From the NCBI GenBank assembly GCA_035772735.1, contig JASDFA010000004.1:21665501-21729500 (forward strand): a stretch of 64,000 bases of DNA. The letters run 5' to 3'. Below are positions 54,603 through 64,000 of this stretch, one piece after another (the stretch's first letter is position 1; each line of letters starts with the position of its first letter). A program made the position numbers and the translations under genes. The notes beneath the pieces are model-generated. The model did no database searches. It worked only from the letters and a program-made list of their open reading frames with translations, and had not been told where the DNA came from. This DNA comes from Datura wrightii (taxonomy: Eukaryota; Streptophyta; Magnoliopsida; Solanales; Solanaceae).

Positions 54603-56072
54603 TAACTTAACTGATGTGTGTTTAGTGTGCAGGGAAAAAAATACAAGTGGCATAAAACTGCTGAAAAAGTAGTTGCTACGACTCTCAGTACGACTTGTGA
54701 TAGCATTATATGAGCCGTAGTAGGATACATGGTGAGAATCAGGGAGGTGCTTCAGAGCAGGGGTTCAGGGTACGGTTAGTCCTGCGATTCGTAACGTAAG
54801 TATACAAATCATAGTATTCACTATACTTGTGAACTAGCCAAATCATATGAGATAAAGGCCTACGAGTCATAGTACGACCCATATCCTCGTGGTACGAGTC
54901 ATAAGATGCATTCTTAGGTCCCAGGTAAGTTTCTTAAATCTCTAAAGCATGGGTCCAGGGGACGAGTCATGGGGGCTACCTACGACTCGTGGTATAAGTC
55001 GTGACGGGTCAAAATCCTTGAAATTACCCGACTAGGCCCATATTTTAAAATTCTACCCTTTCACTTATTTATAATTCAAACCCAAATCAACCCTTCTCCC
55101 TCGCAAATATCACCGAAGTCATGACTTATACTTACCACTCTCTCACACCCGTAACTCAAAACCAAAGAAAAATTCGAGCAATTTCTTCCTCAATCAAGTT
55201 CCTCTCAACCCTAATCCTTGATTACCAGTCGAAGTAAGCAACTAACAAGTAAGTGTATTACTGTGAATAGTGATGAAAATTATATGCTTGATGTTATGTT
55301 GCCAAAGCCCCTGAGTCATCATGTTTTCTTTAAAAAAATTGTGAAAAAAACAATGAACAGTGGTGTTATCGAATTGTCTGTGATTGGGAAAGACTTTAAA
55401 AATTTGATGAACTTGTGCATTGAACATTCTCAATGAGTTACGGGTAGTGAATAAAAAGGGGTGAGGGAAGAGTAGTTGTCAAGAATAGAGTTAAAACTAG
55501 ATGCCTAAATTAGGGAATTCTGAGTACCTAAAGTATAAAAAAATTGGACTTCCCTGAACACTGGAACAAAATCTGGACAGGGACAGGCTTCACAAGCCTT
55601 CCTATGACTCGTGGTTTGATACTACGACTCGTAGGATGGCTTGTTGGGACTGTCCCAAGCTAAAATAAGTCAAGGACAGAGGTACGAAACCTAGTACGGT
55701 TCGTGGTTTACCACTACGAGTTGTACTGTGCATTCGTACCAAAAATCTGAATAGGGCCAAGTCCAGATGAGGTAGTATGGTCCTTCCTACGACTCGTGAA
55801 ATCGACCTATGGGTCATACCATGAGTCATGGAAAATTACAAGAAATTGGCAGTGGAGGGGCATCCTCAGACGACTCAAGGTACGGATCATACCTGCATGG
55901 TACAAGTCATACCTATGAGTCGTAATGTGCACAAAGGATTTCTTGGGACTTCATATGAGTCGTACCTCCATGGTACGACCCATACTATTGAACCGTGGTT
56001 AGATATAGAGAATTTCACTTCTTATTTTTCTTTCTCAGATATGGAATTCTAACTCTCTTCTCCACAGGTACA
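54603..56072 (+). other. B2 non-coding interval with dyad motifs
   Basis: Counterpart of B 34993-36268. Exact ACGACTCGT occurs at 55624 and 55789, with many one-mismatch versions between 54680 and 55990. No ORF is recognised. Confidence 0.72.
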
Positions 56073-58214
56073 ATGACGATTAAGCGCAAAGAATCCAAAG
56101 TAACTGGCTGGAGGACATTACTTGATGAGACCTCTGAATTCGAGCAAGCAGGCAGTTCCTCTAGTGGTTCAGTGGAGGAATACAGGGTCGATACATCAGA
56201 CACCGACGAGACCCGAACCACTAGGTAAAAGTCCAAAGCCCAAGCCGATGCAACTACTGCCACATCTGCTGAAGATCCGCATTCTGAGGAGGGAGCTAAA
56301 GAAGGTAATCAGGAGTTGGGAAGTGGCTCAAATGCAGAAGAAGGGTTTGAGGAGACCCAATTCAGAGAGGCAAGTGGCAGTTCTAAGTCAGAGGAGGAGG
56401 CTTCCAATGCTGAGCAACAGTAGATCCCTCCTAGGGAGAGTCGTACCATCTGGTGGAGAGTGCCAGGAGCACAGGAAATCTATGAACAAGGCATTGCTCT
56501 CACCGCCAAAAACAAACCTAGGCAGAGCTCCAAGAAGAACCTCAGATCCTTACTAACACATTGAATGAGGTAGAGGAGATGAAGTGGATATTCAACTTTT
56601 ATGGGCTCAAATGGATGGTTAGGATCTGGACCAATACACTTCAGAGATAATCCATGAGTTCTACACCAACTACTTGGCGACTATGGAGGAAAAGGCAAAA
56701 AAGGCGCAGAAAGTGAAAGATCAGCCCATATTGGAGATTGTCATGGTTAGAGTGCAAGAGGTCGACATATCTGAGCGTACTATCTCTCAGATCCTGTAGG
56801 GGCCCTAGTTCATACCTCCACATGCCATGATGGAAAATGAGTACCGAGTGGAGGCACTAAAGAAAATTAGCTGGCTGGGATTTGAGAAGAGACAAAGGAA
56901 GCTACAGTGGTTGGCGGGTGTTATAGCTGAGGACAAAAGAGGAAGAAAAATGGGTCTCTAGTGGAAATCAGGTTACCAAAAACTCACTCTAACTTCATAG
57001 CTAAATCCTGCTGGACACTAGTGCACCACTGATTAGTACCAACAGTTAATGACAACATCTTGAGTGCAGACAGAGCAGCGCTAGTGGCATGCCTCATGTC
57101 CAGATATGCCATCAACATCCTGAGGATCATCGCAGAGGAAATACGGGATCGGGCTGCGGGATTGAGCACTACCATCCCATTTCCTAGTCTCGTCTTTAGA
57201 TTATGCACAGAAGAAGGTGTGCTGGTGCGACAAAGTGAAGAACGCTTGATTGGAGGGAAGAGAATAGCTGACATTGGCTTAACCGGGATGAATGAACCAG
57301 ATGAGTCAAGCCCGACTTCCCACAGAAGTTCCACAGACTCAGCCAGCAGGGGGCGCATAGGTTAATATCCCCACCTCACAGGAGTAGAGCGAGACACCGG
57401 CTACAGATGTCGGTCATTCAGAAGTAGTCCCCAACACTTCTGCTACACAACTGCTTAGCCTGCCGACTTAGACTCTAGCAGGGTACACCCTAGTGACCCA
57501 GGATTTTCTCCAAAAATTGGCCAAGAGGTTGACTATGGCCGAAAGAAAATTCAGGCTATGATGGAGAATGTGAAGCCATAGGTCAAAGCAGAGATTGACA
57601 CAGTAGCACAGGCCTTACATGCTCGCCTGGATAGATTTGAGAGCCAGTTCAACATGCGTATGATGGAGCAGACGGACACCAGCAGTCTCCATGAGGAGTT
57701 GGGGGCTTTTCGGAGCCAAGTAGTCAAGTTGTCATCATGACAACCGATAGTCATATCAGCCCCCAGTCTTTTAGACCTTGATGAAAAGCCTGATGAGGAG
57801 ATTGATTTGGTGGATTACTGGGACCTGATGGTAGATGCAAAAGAAAAAGGGAAGAAAAGAGTCTCCGAGGATGTTGGAGAAGAAAGTTTGAGGAAGAAAA
57901 GGAAGAAAGAAAGAAGAGAACGCAAGGGGCACGAGCAGAGAGCCTGCAGACTCATGACTCATATATGTCAGAGCTGCAGGGAGCGAGCTAGAGGAGCAGG
58001 CAGCTCTACCATGGCTCAGCCCGAGCTTGCTAGTGGCAAGGACCCTTCGGGTGAGCTACATTCAGCCCCGATCACCACAAAGGCCGTAGAGGCAGCCGAG
58101 ACTACTGAGGGGGTAACCTCACCCCCTATTGATACACCATTGAGTGCGCCGGCCACCGCTAGCGCCAAGATTGCAGTGGAGGTACCTCCTCCGCAGGATG
58201 ACAGGAGCTCCTAG
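56073..58214 (+). pseudogene. B2 third ORF, putative plant transposon protein-like, broken
   Basis: The start at 56073 (MTIKRKESKVTGWRTLLDE) is better preserved than in B. The N-terminus is Ser/acid-rich (SSSSGSVEEYRVDTSDTDE) and ends at TAA 56226. The conserved domain spans about 56655-57240, with VDISERTISQIL, WLGFEKRQRKLQWLAGV, ADRAALVACLMSRYAINILR and TIPFPSLVFRLCTEEGV. A helical linker (about 57530-57680) and a Lys/Arg-rich tail (GKKRVSEDVGEESLRKKRKK, 57850-57909) follow, and the last open part runs to TAG 58212-58214. Stops and shifts are at different places than in B (e.g. 56226, 56421, 56795, 57360), so the two copies decayed independently from a common long ORF. Confidence 0.77.
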
Positions 58215-59157
58215 AGCACCATAGGTATGTTCCCTTCCCTCTGTTCTTGTAGTTCATTCTTTGGGGACGAAGAACAATTTTCCAAAAGGGAAGAGGGTGT
58301 ACTTGTAATTTGTGGGATTTTTAGATTCGTCCGAAGGTTTTTATTTTCGTGTTTCCTTTTCCTCGGGCATGCTATCTAGTAAAATAGGCATGTTTAGAAA
58401 TTTATTTTCTTATTTTGTGATTTTTGTTTAATTGGAAAATAGCTTAGGAGTACTCAGCCAATGAAAGTGCACTAGTTTTGAATTTCTGAAAAAATTGACC
58501 CTGTTTAAAATTTTGATGAATTAGCTATGTACTTGTGACTACATGCATGATTTCTATGGATCTTTTGATGTCATTTAGTGTATTAGCATGAGTAGTATTG
58601 TTAAGCCATGTGAAACCAAGATAGATAAAGTGAATATAAGTCATGTGCCATGAGTGAGTGAGGGTTGATACTTAGTTTAATACTGTGTTGAAGATCTAGA
58701 ACTTGTCTGGTTGGTCTTTGCATAGGCTAAGGATGGTTGGTTAGGATATGATAATAGGCCATTTTTGTTAACACTTTTAACCTAAATGACCCTACCAAAA
58801 TCATAAGATTCCCTTGATCTCAATGAACTGATGAACTGTACCCATTTTTTTATAATGAACCTGTTTTGGCGCTGATCCTTCCTTGGACATTGTAAACCTC
58901 AACATAGGTAAAATGCCTAAGTTGAGGGTGGCTAGAGTAGGGGCGCATAAATGGTGGGAACGAGAAAAAGGGAAAGAAAAGAGAAAAGGTGAGAGAAAAT
59001 GAGGTGTGGTGTGACAAAAGAAAAAAAAGGGAGATGAAAAAGTTGAAAATCTTAAAAAAAATAATGCTTGAAAAGGTTGAAAATACACCACACCCATACA
59101 AATGCATACAAAAGAGGTAAAAAGGGAGGAAAAGGAATGAAAAGAAAAGAGGGTGAA
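58215..59157 (+). other. B2 3' UTR, truncated, purine-rich
   Basis: Parallels B 38391-39317, including CCTGTTTTGGC.CTG at about 58859 and a G/A-rich tract at 58940-59155. It is cut by LTR F. Confidence 0.78.
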
Positions 59158-60987
59158 TGTTACACTCGGTAAGTTTCTATCATTTGGTCGGCATACTCGT
59201 ACATAAATCGAGAGTTTTAAGAATACGATGCATACGAGAAAAGGTCCGGGGAAAGGTCGAACGAGCGGGGAATCGAGATAGGAAGGGAGGAGGCCGGAAA
59301 GGCTGTAACAGGGGCAACGTGTCACGGACCCTCTCCCTGCACGTTGGGCACCGCGACACACCCCAAAATTGGCGCGATGGGATCCGTGTCATGGACTCTT
59401 TGTCCACTGCCCAAATTATATATAAATTCAACTGATTCAATTGGTTTTATTTTATATTAACAGACCCTCATCCAGAGAAGAGAGATACACCATTTTCCAT
59501 GCAAATTCCACCGGTTACGCTGTCAAACACCGTCCAAATGTGAGTTAACTTCAGATATTGAGTTCTAAGCCTGCAGGGAGCATTAAGTTTCTTGAAATAT
59601 GCCCGACAAACTGGGACCCCACTGAGAAAAGGTTGTTAGAATTGCTCCAAACTAATTCCTAAACGATCACAGGCATCAAGTAAGCATTTCTACCTTCTGA
59701 ACTTTCGGAAAATCATAGGTTTTTGGCAGCATTTTGCAAAGTTGAATTTTAGTTATTATTAGTATTAGAAGTTATTATTTTAAGCTGAATTTGTACTGAA
59801 ATTAGTCTTTTTCTCCCAGTCTTACAATTACAGTTGGACAGAGCTGTTGAATACAAATTGAAACTCGTCAGATAATCGGGAAGCAGCTAAGGTATGTTAA
59901 GGCGAATTCCTTCAGCAAGTTAGCTTCTATAGCATTGTAATACAGTTTGAATCCTAGTAAGGAACCAGAAATATTGTTATTATGATTAGCTGTTGCTGTT
60001 AGCTGAGACCAGTGCTTTTTGTTTAGTTTGGGATTGACTTTGCCTTGTATAGCCTCCCATGACCAACCCCAGGGTTACTAGCTGTGTCGTTGCCCGTCAG
60101 AGGCTATATGACATTGCTCCAAGGAGTGATATGCCATCCCAAGGGACGATGATGAGGCCCAAGGGCCTTATAAAATCCATTCCATGACTGGACTACCAGT
60201 TCTATGACATATCGGCACCATACCCCTGTTGAGCCTGGTGCCTGGGGTGCAGTTATCAGGAGTCCACTGGACTTAGACACAGCTACAGTTTAGGGGCCGA
60301 GTGGGCTCAGTTGTAGACCCAAGGGACCGATAGGTTGGCTATAGTTACTAATTGACTCATTTTGACCCTGTTAGGGGTATGTAGATTGAAGTGTGCTCAC
60401 CAGGGCTTATGGGGGCCCCGAGTGGGTTATTCTGTGCTGTTTGTACCTTCCGGCTTATGGGGGCCAGGTAAGGTTCTTATTTGCACTATTTATTGATAGA
60501 TTAGATAGCAGGAAGTTATGTTATTCAGGTTATGCCCCTATCCCTTCTACTCAGTTACTTTCAATTTCATTTAAAGTTTATTCAGTTATTTTTCATTACT
60601 GCCTTACATATTTGGTATATATTATATTAACGTCCATCCTTGGGGCACTGCATTACTTGCCTGCAAGTGCAGATAGACACGGATCAGGACCTTCTCAGCT
60701 TTCAGTCAGAGTCGGCAGTACAATTAGCTCCCCTCCTCTGGAGCTGATTAGTTTGAAGGTTTGATCTTTTGATTGCACGGTATATGTGTAGGTCGGGACC
60801 TTGTATCGACCATTATTCCACTCCTAGAGGCTTGAAGATTTATAGTTTCCCTGTGGTTAGTTTGTTGTTGGCCGTGTGGGGCCTATATATATTTTATTTG
60901 ATGTGATGGCCGTGTAGGGCCTTGTTTAGCTGTTAAATAGTGTTCTTGTTGGCTATAGTATAGTTATAGTTGCCTGGTTTTCATTTC
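59158..60987 (+). repeat. LTR-like segment (F), 3' end undefined
   Basis: It begins TGTTACACTCGG, a start common to plant gypsy LTRs, at the point where B2 homology ends. The middle (60050-60490) has repeated (C)CAAGGG and CTTATGGGGGCC words resembling the hairpin-rich part of E. It joins G pol at about 60987, inside the RT domain. Its start differs from the 3' LTR of G (TGTAATACCCC), so it probably belongs to another element. A 123-codon open frame at 60393-60764 has no recognisable content. Confidence 0.6.
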
Positions 60988-63953
60988 AGTTATTTGGAAG
61001 AAGGATGGTTCCCTTCGAATGTGTATTGACTATCAGCAGCTGAATAAGGTCACTGTCAAGAACAGGTACCCCTTGCTCAGGATCGATTATTTATTTGACT
61101 AGCTCCAGGGTGCCAGGTGTTTCTGGAAGATAGATCTTAGGATGGATACCATCAACTCGGGTTTGGGAGTGTGATATCCTGAAGAAAGTCGTTAGAACTC
61201 GGTATGGCCATTATGAGTTTGTAGTTATGTCATTTGGACTATCTAACGCTCTTGCGGCTTTTATGGACCTGATCAACGGATTCTCTATCATCTCTTTTTT
61301 TTCGTTTCATTTAATTAGAACATGGTGTTCAAGCAGTATCTGACATGCTCATAATTGTGTTCATCGATGACATACTTATATACTCTCGGAGGGAGGAGGA
61401 GCATGCCGCTCACTTGAGAATAGTGCTTCAGACCTTGAAGGATCGTCAGTTGTATGCAAAGTTCAACAAATGTGAATTTTGGTTGAACTCGCTGGCATTT
61501 CTGGGTCATGTGGTATTAAGAGAAGGCATAAGAGTAGATTCCCAAAAGATTGAGGCGGTGAAGAATTGGCCCAGACTGGTAAATCCTTTAGAATTTAGAG
61601 TTTCTTGGGCTTAGCAGGATACTATTGAAGAATCATTAAGGGCTTTTCATCAATTGCAGCCCCTTTGACTAGGTTGACTCAGAAAAAGTTGAAGTTCCAA
61701 TGGTCAGATGCTAGTGAGAAAAGTTTCCAAGAGTTGAAGACCCGACTCACTTCAGCACCAGTGTTGACTTTACCCGAGGGTACTGATGGCTTTGTTGTAT
61801 ATTGTGATGCTTCGAGAGTCGGGCTGGGATGTGTGTTGATGCAGCATGGGAAGGTAATAGTGTATGCCTCGAGATAGCTGAAAGTTCATGAAAAGAATTA
61901 CCCGACCCATGATCTTGAGTTGGCCGCGGTGGTGTTTGCATTAAAGATATGGAGGCATTACTTGTATAGGGCCCACGTGGATGTATTTACGAATCACAAG
62001 AGCTTGCAATATGAGTTCACACAGAAAGATCTAAATCTTCGACAAAGGAGGTGGTTGGAGTTACTAAAGGACTACGACACGAGTGTCCTCTACCAACCGA
62101 GAAAGGCTAATATGGTTACAGATGCACTTAGTAGGCTCTTTATGAAAAGTGTGTCTCACGTGGATGAGGAAAGAAGGAGTTGGTGAGATACGTCCATCGA
62201 CTTGCAAGGTTGGGAGTTAGATTGATCGACTCGACCGATGGGGGCATTGTTGTGCAGAATAGGGAAGAATCATCCTTGGTGGTTGATGTCAAGTCTAAGC
62301 AAGATGAGGATCCAATTTTGAGGAAGCTGAAAGAGGCAGTGCGGAGTCAAAAGGTGGAGGTTTTCTCCCAAGGGGGAGATGGTGTGCTATGATACCAGGG
62401 TCATCTATGTGTCCTAAATGTTGATGATTTGAGAGTTTGGATATTGTACGAGGCACATGTTACCAGATATTCCATCCATCCGGGATCTATGAAGATGTAT
62501 CGGGATTTGCAGGAAATTTATTGGTGGGATGGTATAAAGAGGGATATTGCAGAGTTTGTAGCCAAATGTCCAAATTGTCAGCAAGTGAAGGTCAAGCATC
62601 AAAGACCAGGATGTGTACTTCAAGATATTCGTATTCCCACTTGGAAGTGGGAGGAGATAGATATGGATTTCTTTATAGGCCTACCTTACACTCGCCGACA
62701 CTATGACTCCATTTGGATGGTGGTAGACAGGTTAACTAAGGCTACACACTTCCTACTGGTCAAGACCACGGATTCAGCGGATGATTATGCCAAGTTGTAT
62801 ATTCGGGAGTTGGTTCAACTTCATGGAGTGCCCTTGTCTATTATTTCAGACCGAGGTACTCAATTTACCTCCCAATTTTGGCATTCTTTTCAAAAGGGAC
62901 TTGAGACTCAAGTTAAGCTCAGTACAACCTTCCATCCGCAAATAGACGACCAGGAAGAAAGAACCATTCAGACCCTCGAGGATATGTTGAGAGCATGTGT
63001 TACGGATTTCAAAGGTAGTTGGGATGATCATTTGCCCTTGATCGAATTTGCCTAAAATAAAAGTTATCACTCCAGTGTCCAGATGGCACCGTTCAAGGTT
63101 CTTTACGGACGAAGGTGTAGATCACCTATTGGATGGTCTGAGGTTGGTGAAGCAGCCATGATAGGACTTGATTCGGTTCATTAGGCCACGGTAAAGGTCC
63201 AGTTGATAAGAGACTGGTTAAAAACCGCCCAGAGTCATCAGAATCGTACGCTGATGTGAGGAGAATGGATTTGGAGTTTGATGTGGACGATTGGGTATTT
63301 CTAAAGGTATCTCTCGTGAAGGGAGTCATGCAGTTCAAAAAGAAAGGAAAACTCAGTCCCCGCTATGTTGGTCCCTACCGGGTTGTGGGAAGAGTTGGTA
63401 AGGTGGCATATGAGTTGGACTTTCCATCGGACTTATCTTTAGTTCATCCCGTCTTTCATGTGTCGCTTCTGAAAAAATGTTTGGGTGATCCAGCCTTGGT
63501 AGTCCTGGTAGATAGCATTGGGGTAAAAGACAACCTCAGTTATGAAGAAATTCTCGTTGAAATCTTGGATCGCCAGGTTCAGAAATTGAGAAACAAAGAA
63601 GTAGCTTTAGGTAAGGTTTTATTGAGAAATCAACATGTTGAGGGAGCTACGTGGGAAGACGAACTGGATATGATGGCTAGATACCCCCATTTGTTCTCTA
63701 CCGGCTCAGTTCTGACTTGAAGTACTAGTTTTTTCCCTATGACTCTATCTAGTTTTCATGTTCAGTTCATGTATACAAGTTTCTTTTGTGTGTATGAATG
63801 TGTATGTGAAGTATGAGATTAGTTCAGCTATATGGTTTTATTCGGAGGTAGTCATTCCATGAAAATTCCATTAAAATGATCAGTATATAGCTATGATGAA
63901 TTGTATGTTTATGTTTGCTGCACTCAAGGACGATGTTTCCAAGGGGGAGATAT
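60988..63953 (+). pseudogene. pol: Gypsy (Tekay/Del-like) pol G, 5'-truncated and broken
   Basis: RT starts abruptly at WKKDGSLRMCIDYQQLNKV and carries FIDDILIYSRREEEHAAHL (61363). RNase H has YCDASRVGLGCVLMQHG (61801) and LKIWRHYLYRAHVDVF (61941). The integrase zinc region is HVTRYSIHPGSMKM with CPNC (62570). Catalytic residues are MDFFIGL Asp (about 62665), SDRGTQF Asp (62849) and Glu (62957); the last two are exactly 35 residues apart, so the DD35E core is intact. GPYRVV (63373) and a chromodomain-like tail (63530-63720, GATWEDELDMMARYPHLF) follow. Stops at 61875 (from Gln), 62390 (from Arg), 63053 (from Tyr) and 63183, and shifts near 62184 and 63243, break it. About 45 extra bases interrupt RT at 61277-61321. 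The 3' UTR is 63721-63953, with purine tract AAGGGGGAGATAT at 63941. Confidence 0.9.
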
Positions 63954-64000
63954 TGTAATACCCCAGAAGTGCCTAAGAGTATATCCGGGAAGCTAAAATG
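63954..64000 (+). repeat. 3' LTR of element G (start only)
   Basis: TGTAATACCCCAGAAGTGCC begins right after the purine tract and runs off the window. Its start is of the same type as the D, E and H LTRs. Confidence 0.85.

Larger units (their letters stand above)
52155..59157 (+). mobile_element. Second B-type internal region (B2), both ends truncated
   Basis: Homology to B starts at GAGGTTGTTAAGG (compare B 32552) and ends in the 3' UTR at about B 39317, where LTR F begins. It repeats the B order of gag, protease, hairpin doublet, dyad-rich interval, third ORF and purine-rich 3' UTR, and also lacks RT and integrase. Neither LTR is present. Confidence 0.9.

Noticed and set aside
60393..60764. 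123-codon frame inside LTR F
   Set aside because: No domain or codon pattern; lies in LTR-type non-coding sequence.

Overview
The window looks like repeat-rich nuclear DNA of a dicot, most likely a Solanaceae genome with a large heterochromatic fraction (inference from the retrotransposon families and from the one plant gene; Capsicum-like is plausible but unproven). I see no prokaryotic features, no rRNA or tRNA genes and no CRISPR array. The only convincing host gene is on the minus strand at 8681-11345: a four-exon gene for a multiple organellar RNA editing factor (MORF8/RIP1-like), with intact frame across all splice junctions, a telo-box, a TATA-like element and a coding minisatellite.

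Layout. 1-5716: a degenerate Ty1/copia element (left LTR cut by the window edge, right LTR 5509-5716). 5717-8280: AT-rich intergenic DNA with a tandem duplication, an AT microsatellite and a foldback. 8281-11430: the MORF gene. 11430-12929: AT-rich intergenic DNA. 12930-16450: a very old copia pol relic of the same family as the first element, split by a minus-strand solo LTR (14406-16104) of the Athila-like family called B below. 16570-17065: a diverged B-like LTR piece. 17069-19560: a Tekay/Del-like LTR (E) with primer-binding site and leader only. 19561-28936: Ty3/gypsy element D1 with both LTRs. 28937-50517: gypsy element D2, which shares its 5' LTR with D1 and carries two nested elements, B (30631-41503, perfect ATCTA target duplication) and C (42867-49110, near-perfect TGCAT duplication). 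50518-52154: a truncated D-like LTR (H). 52155-59157: a second B-type internal region (B2). 59158-about 60987: another LTR (F). 60988-64000: a 5'-truncated Tekay-like pol (G) with its 3' LTR running off the window.

How the parts work together. D1, D2 and G are broken autonomous-type chromovirus-like elements (gag, protease, RT, RNase H, integrase, chromodomain-like tail). B/B2 and C are Athila-like and non-autonomous: they use a tRNA-Asp primer site and Athila-like untranslated regions, but B and B2 go from gag-protease straight to a conserved hairpin doublet and then to a third ORF related to the 'putative plant transposon protein' family, with no RT or integrase. Both copies lack pol at the same place, so this is probably the normal architecture of the family, mobilised in trans.

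The most interesting signals are this gag-PR-ORF3 family, the repeated CTTGGG-N6-CCCAAG hairpin, and a 9-bp dyad (ACGAGTCGT) that recurs far above chance in LTRs and untranslated regions of two otherwise unrelated superfamily branches. All retroelement reading frames seen here carry stops or frameshifts. Coordinates of LTR ends come from direct comparison of copies inside the window; coding boundaries inside degenerate elements are approximate.
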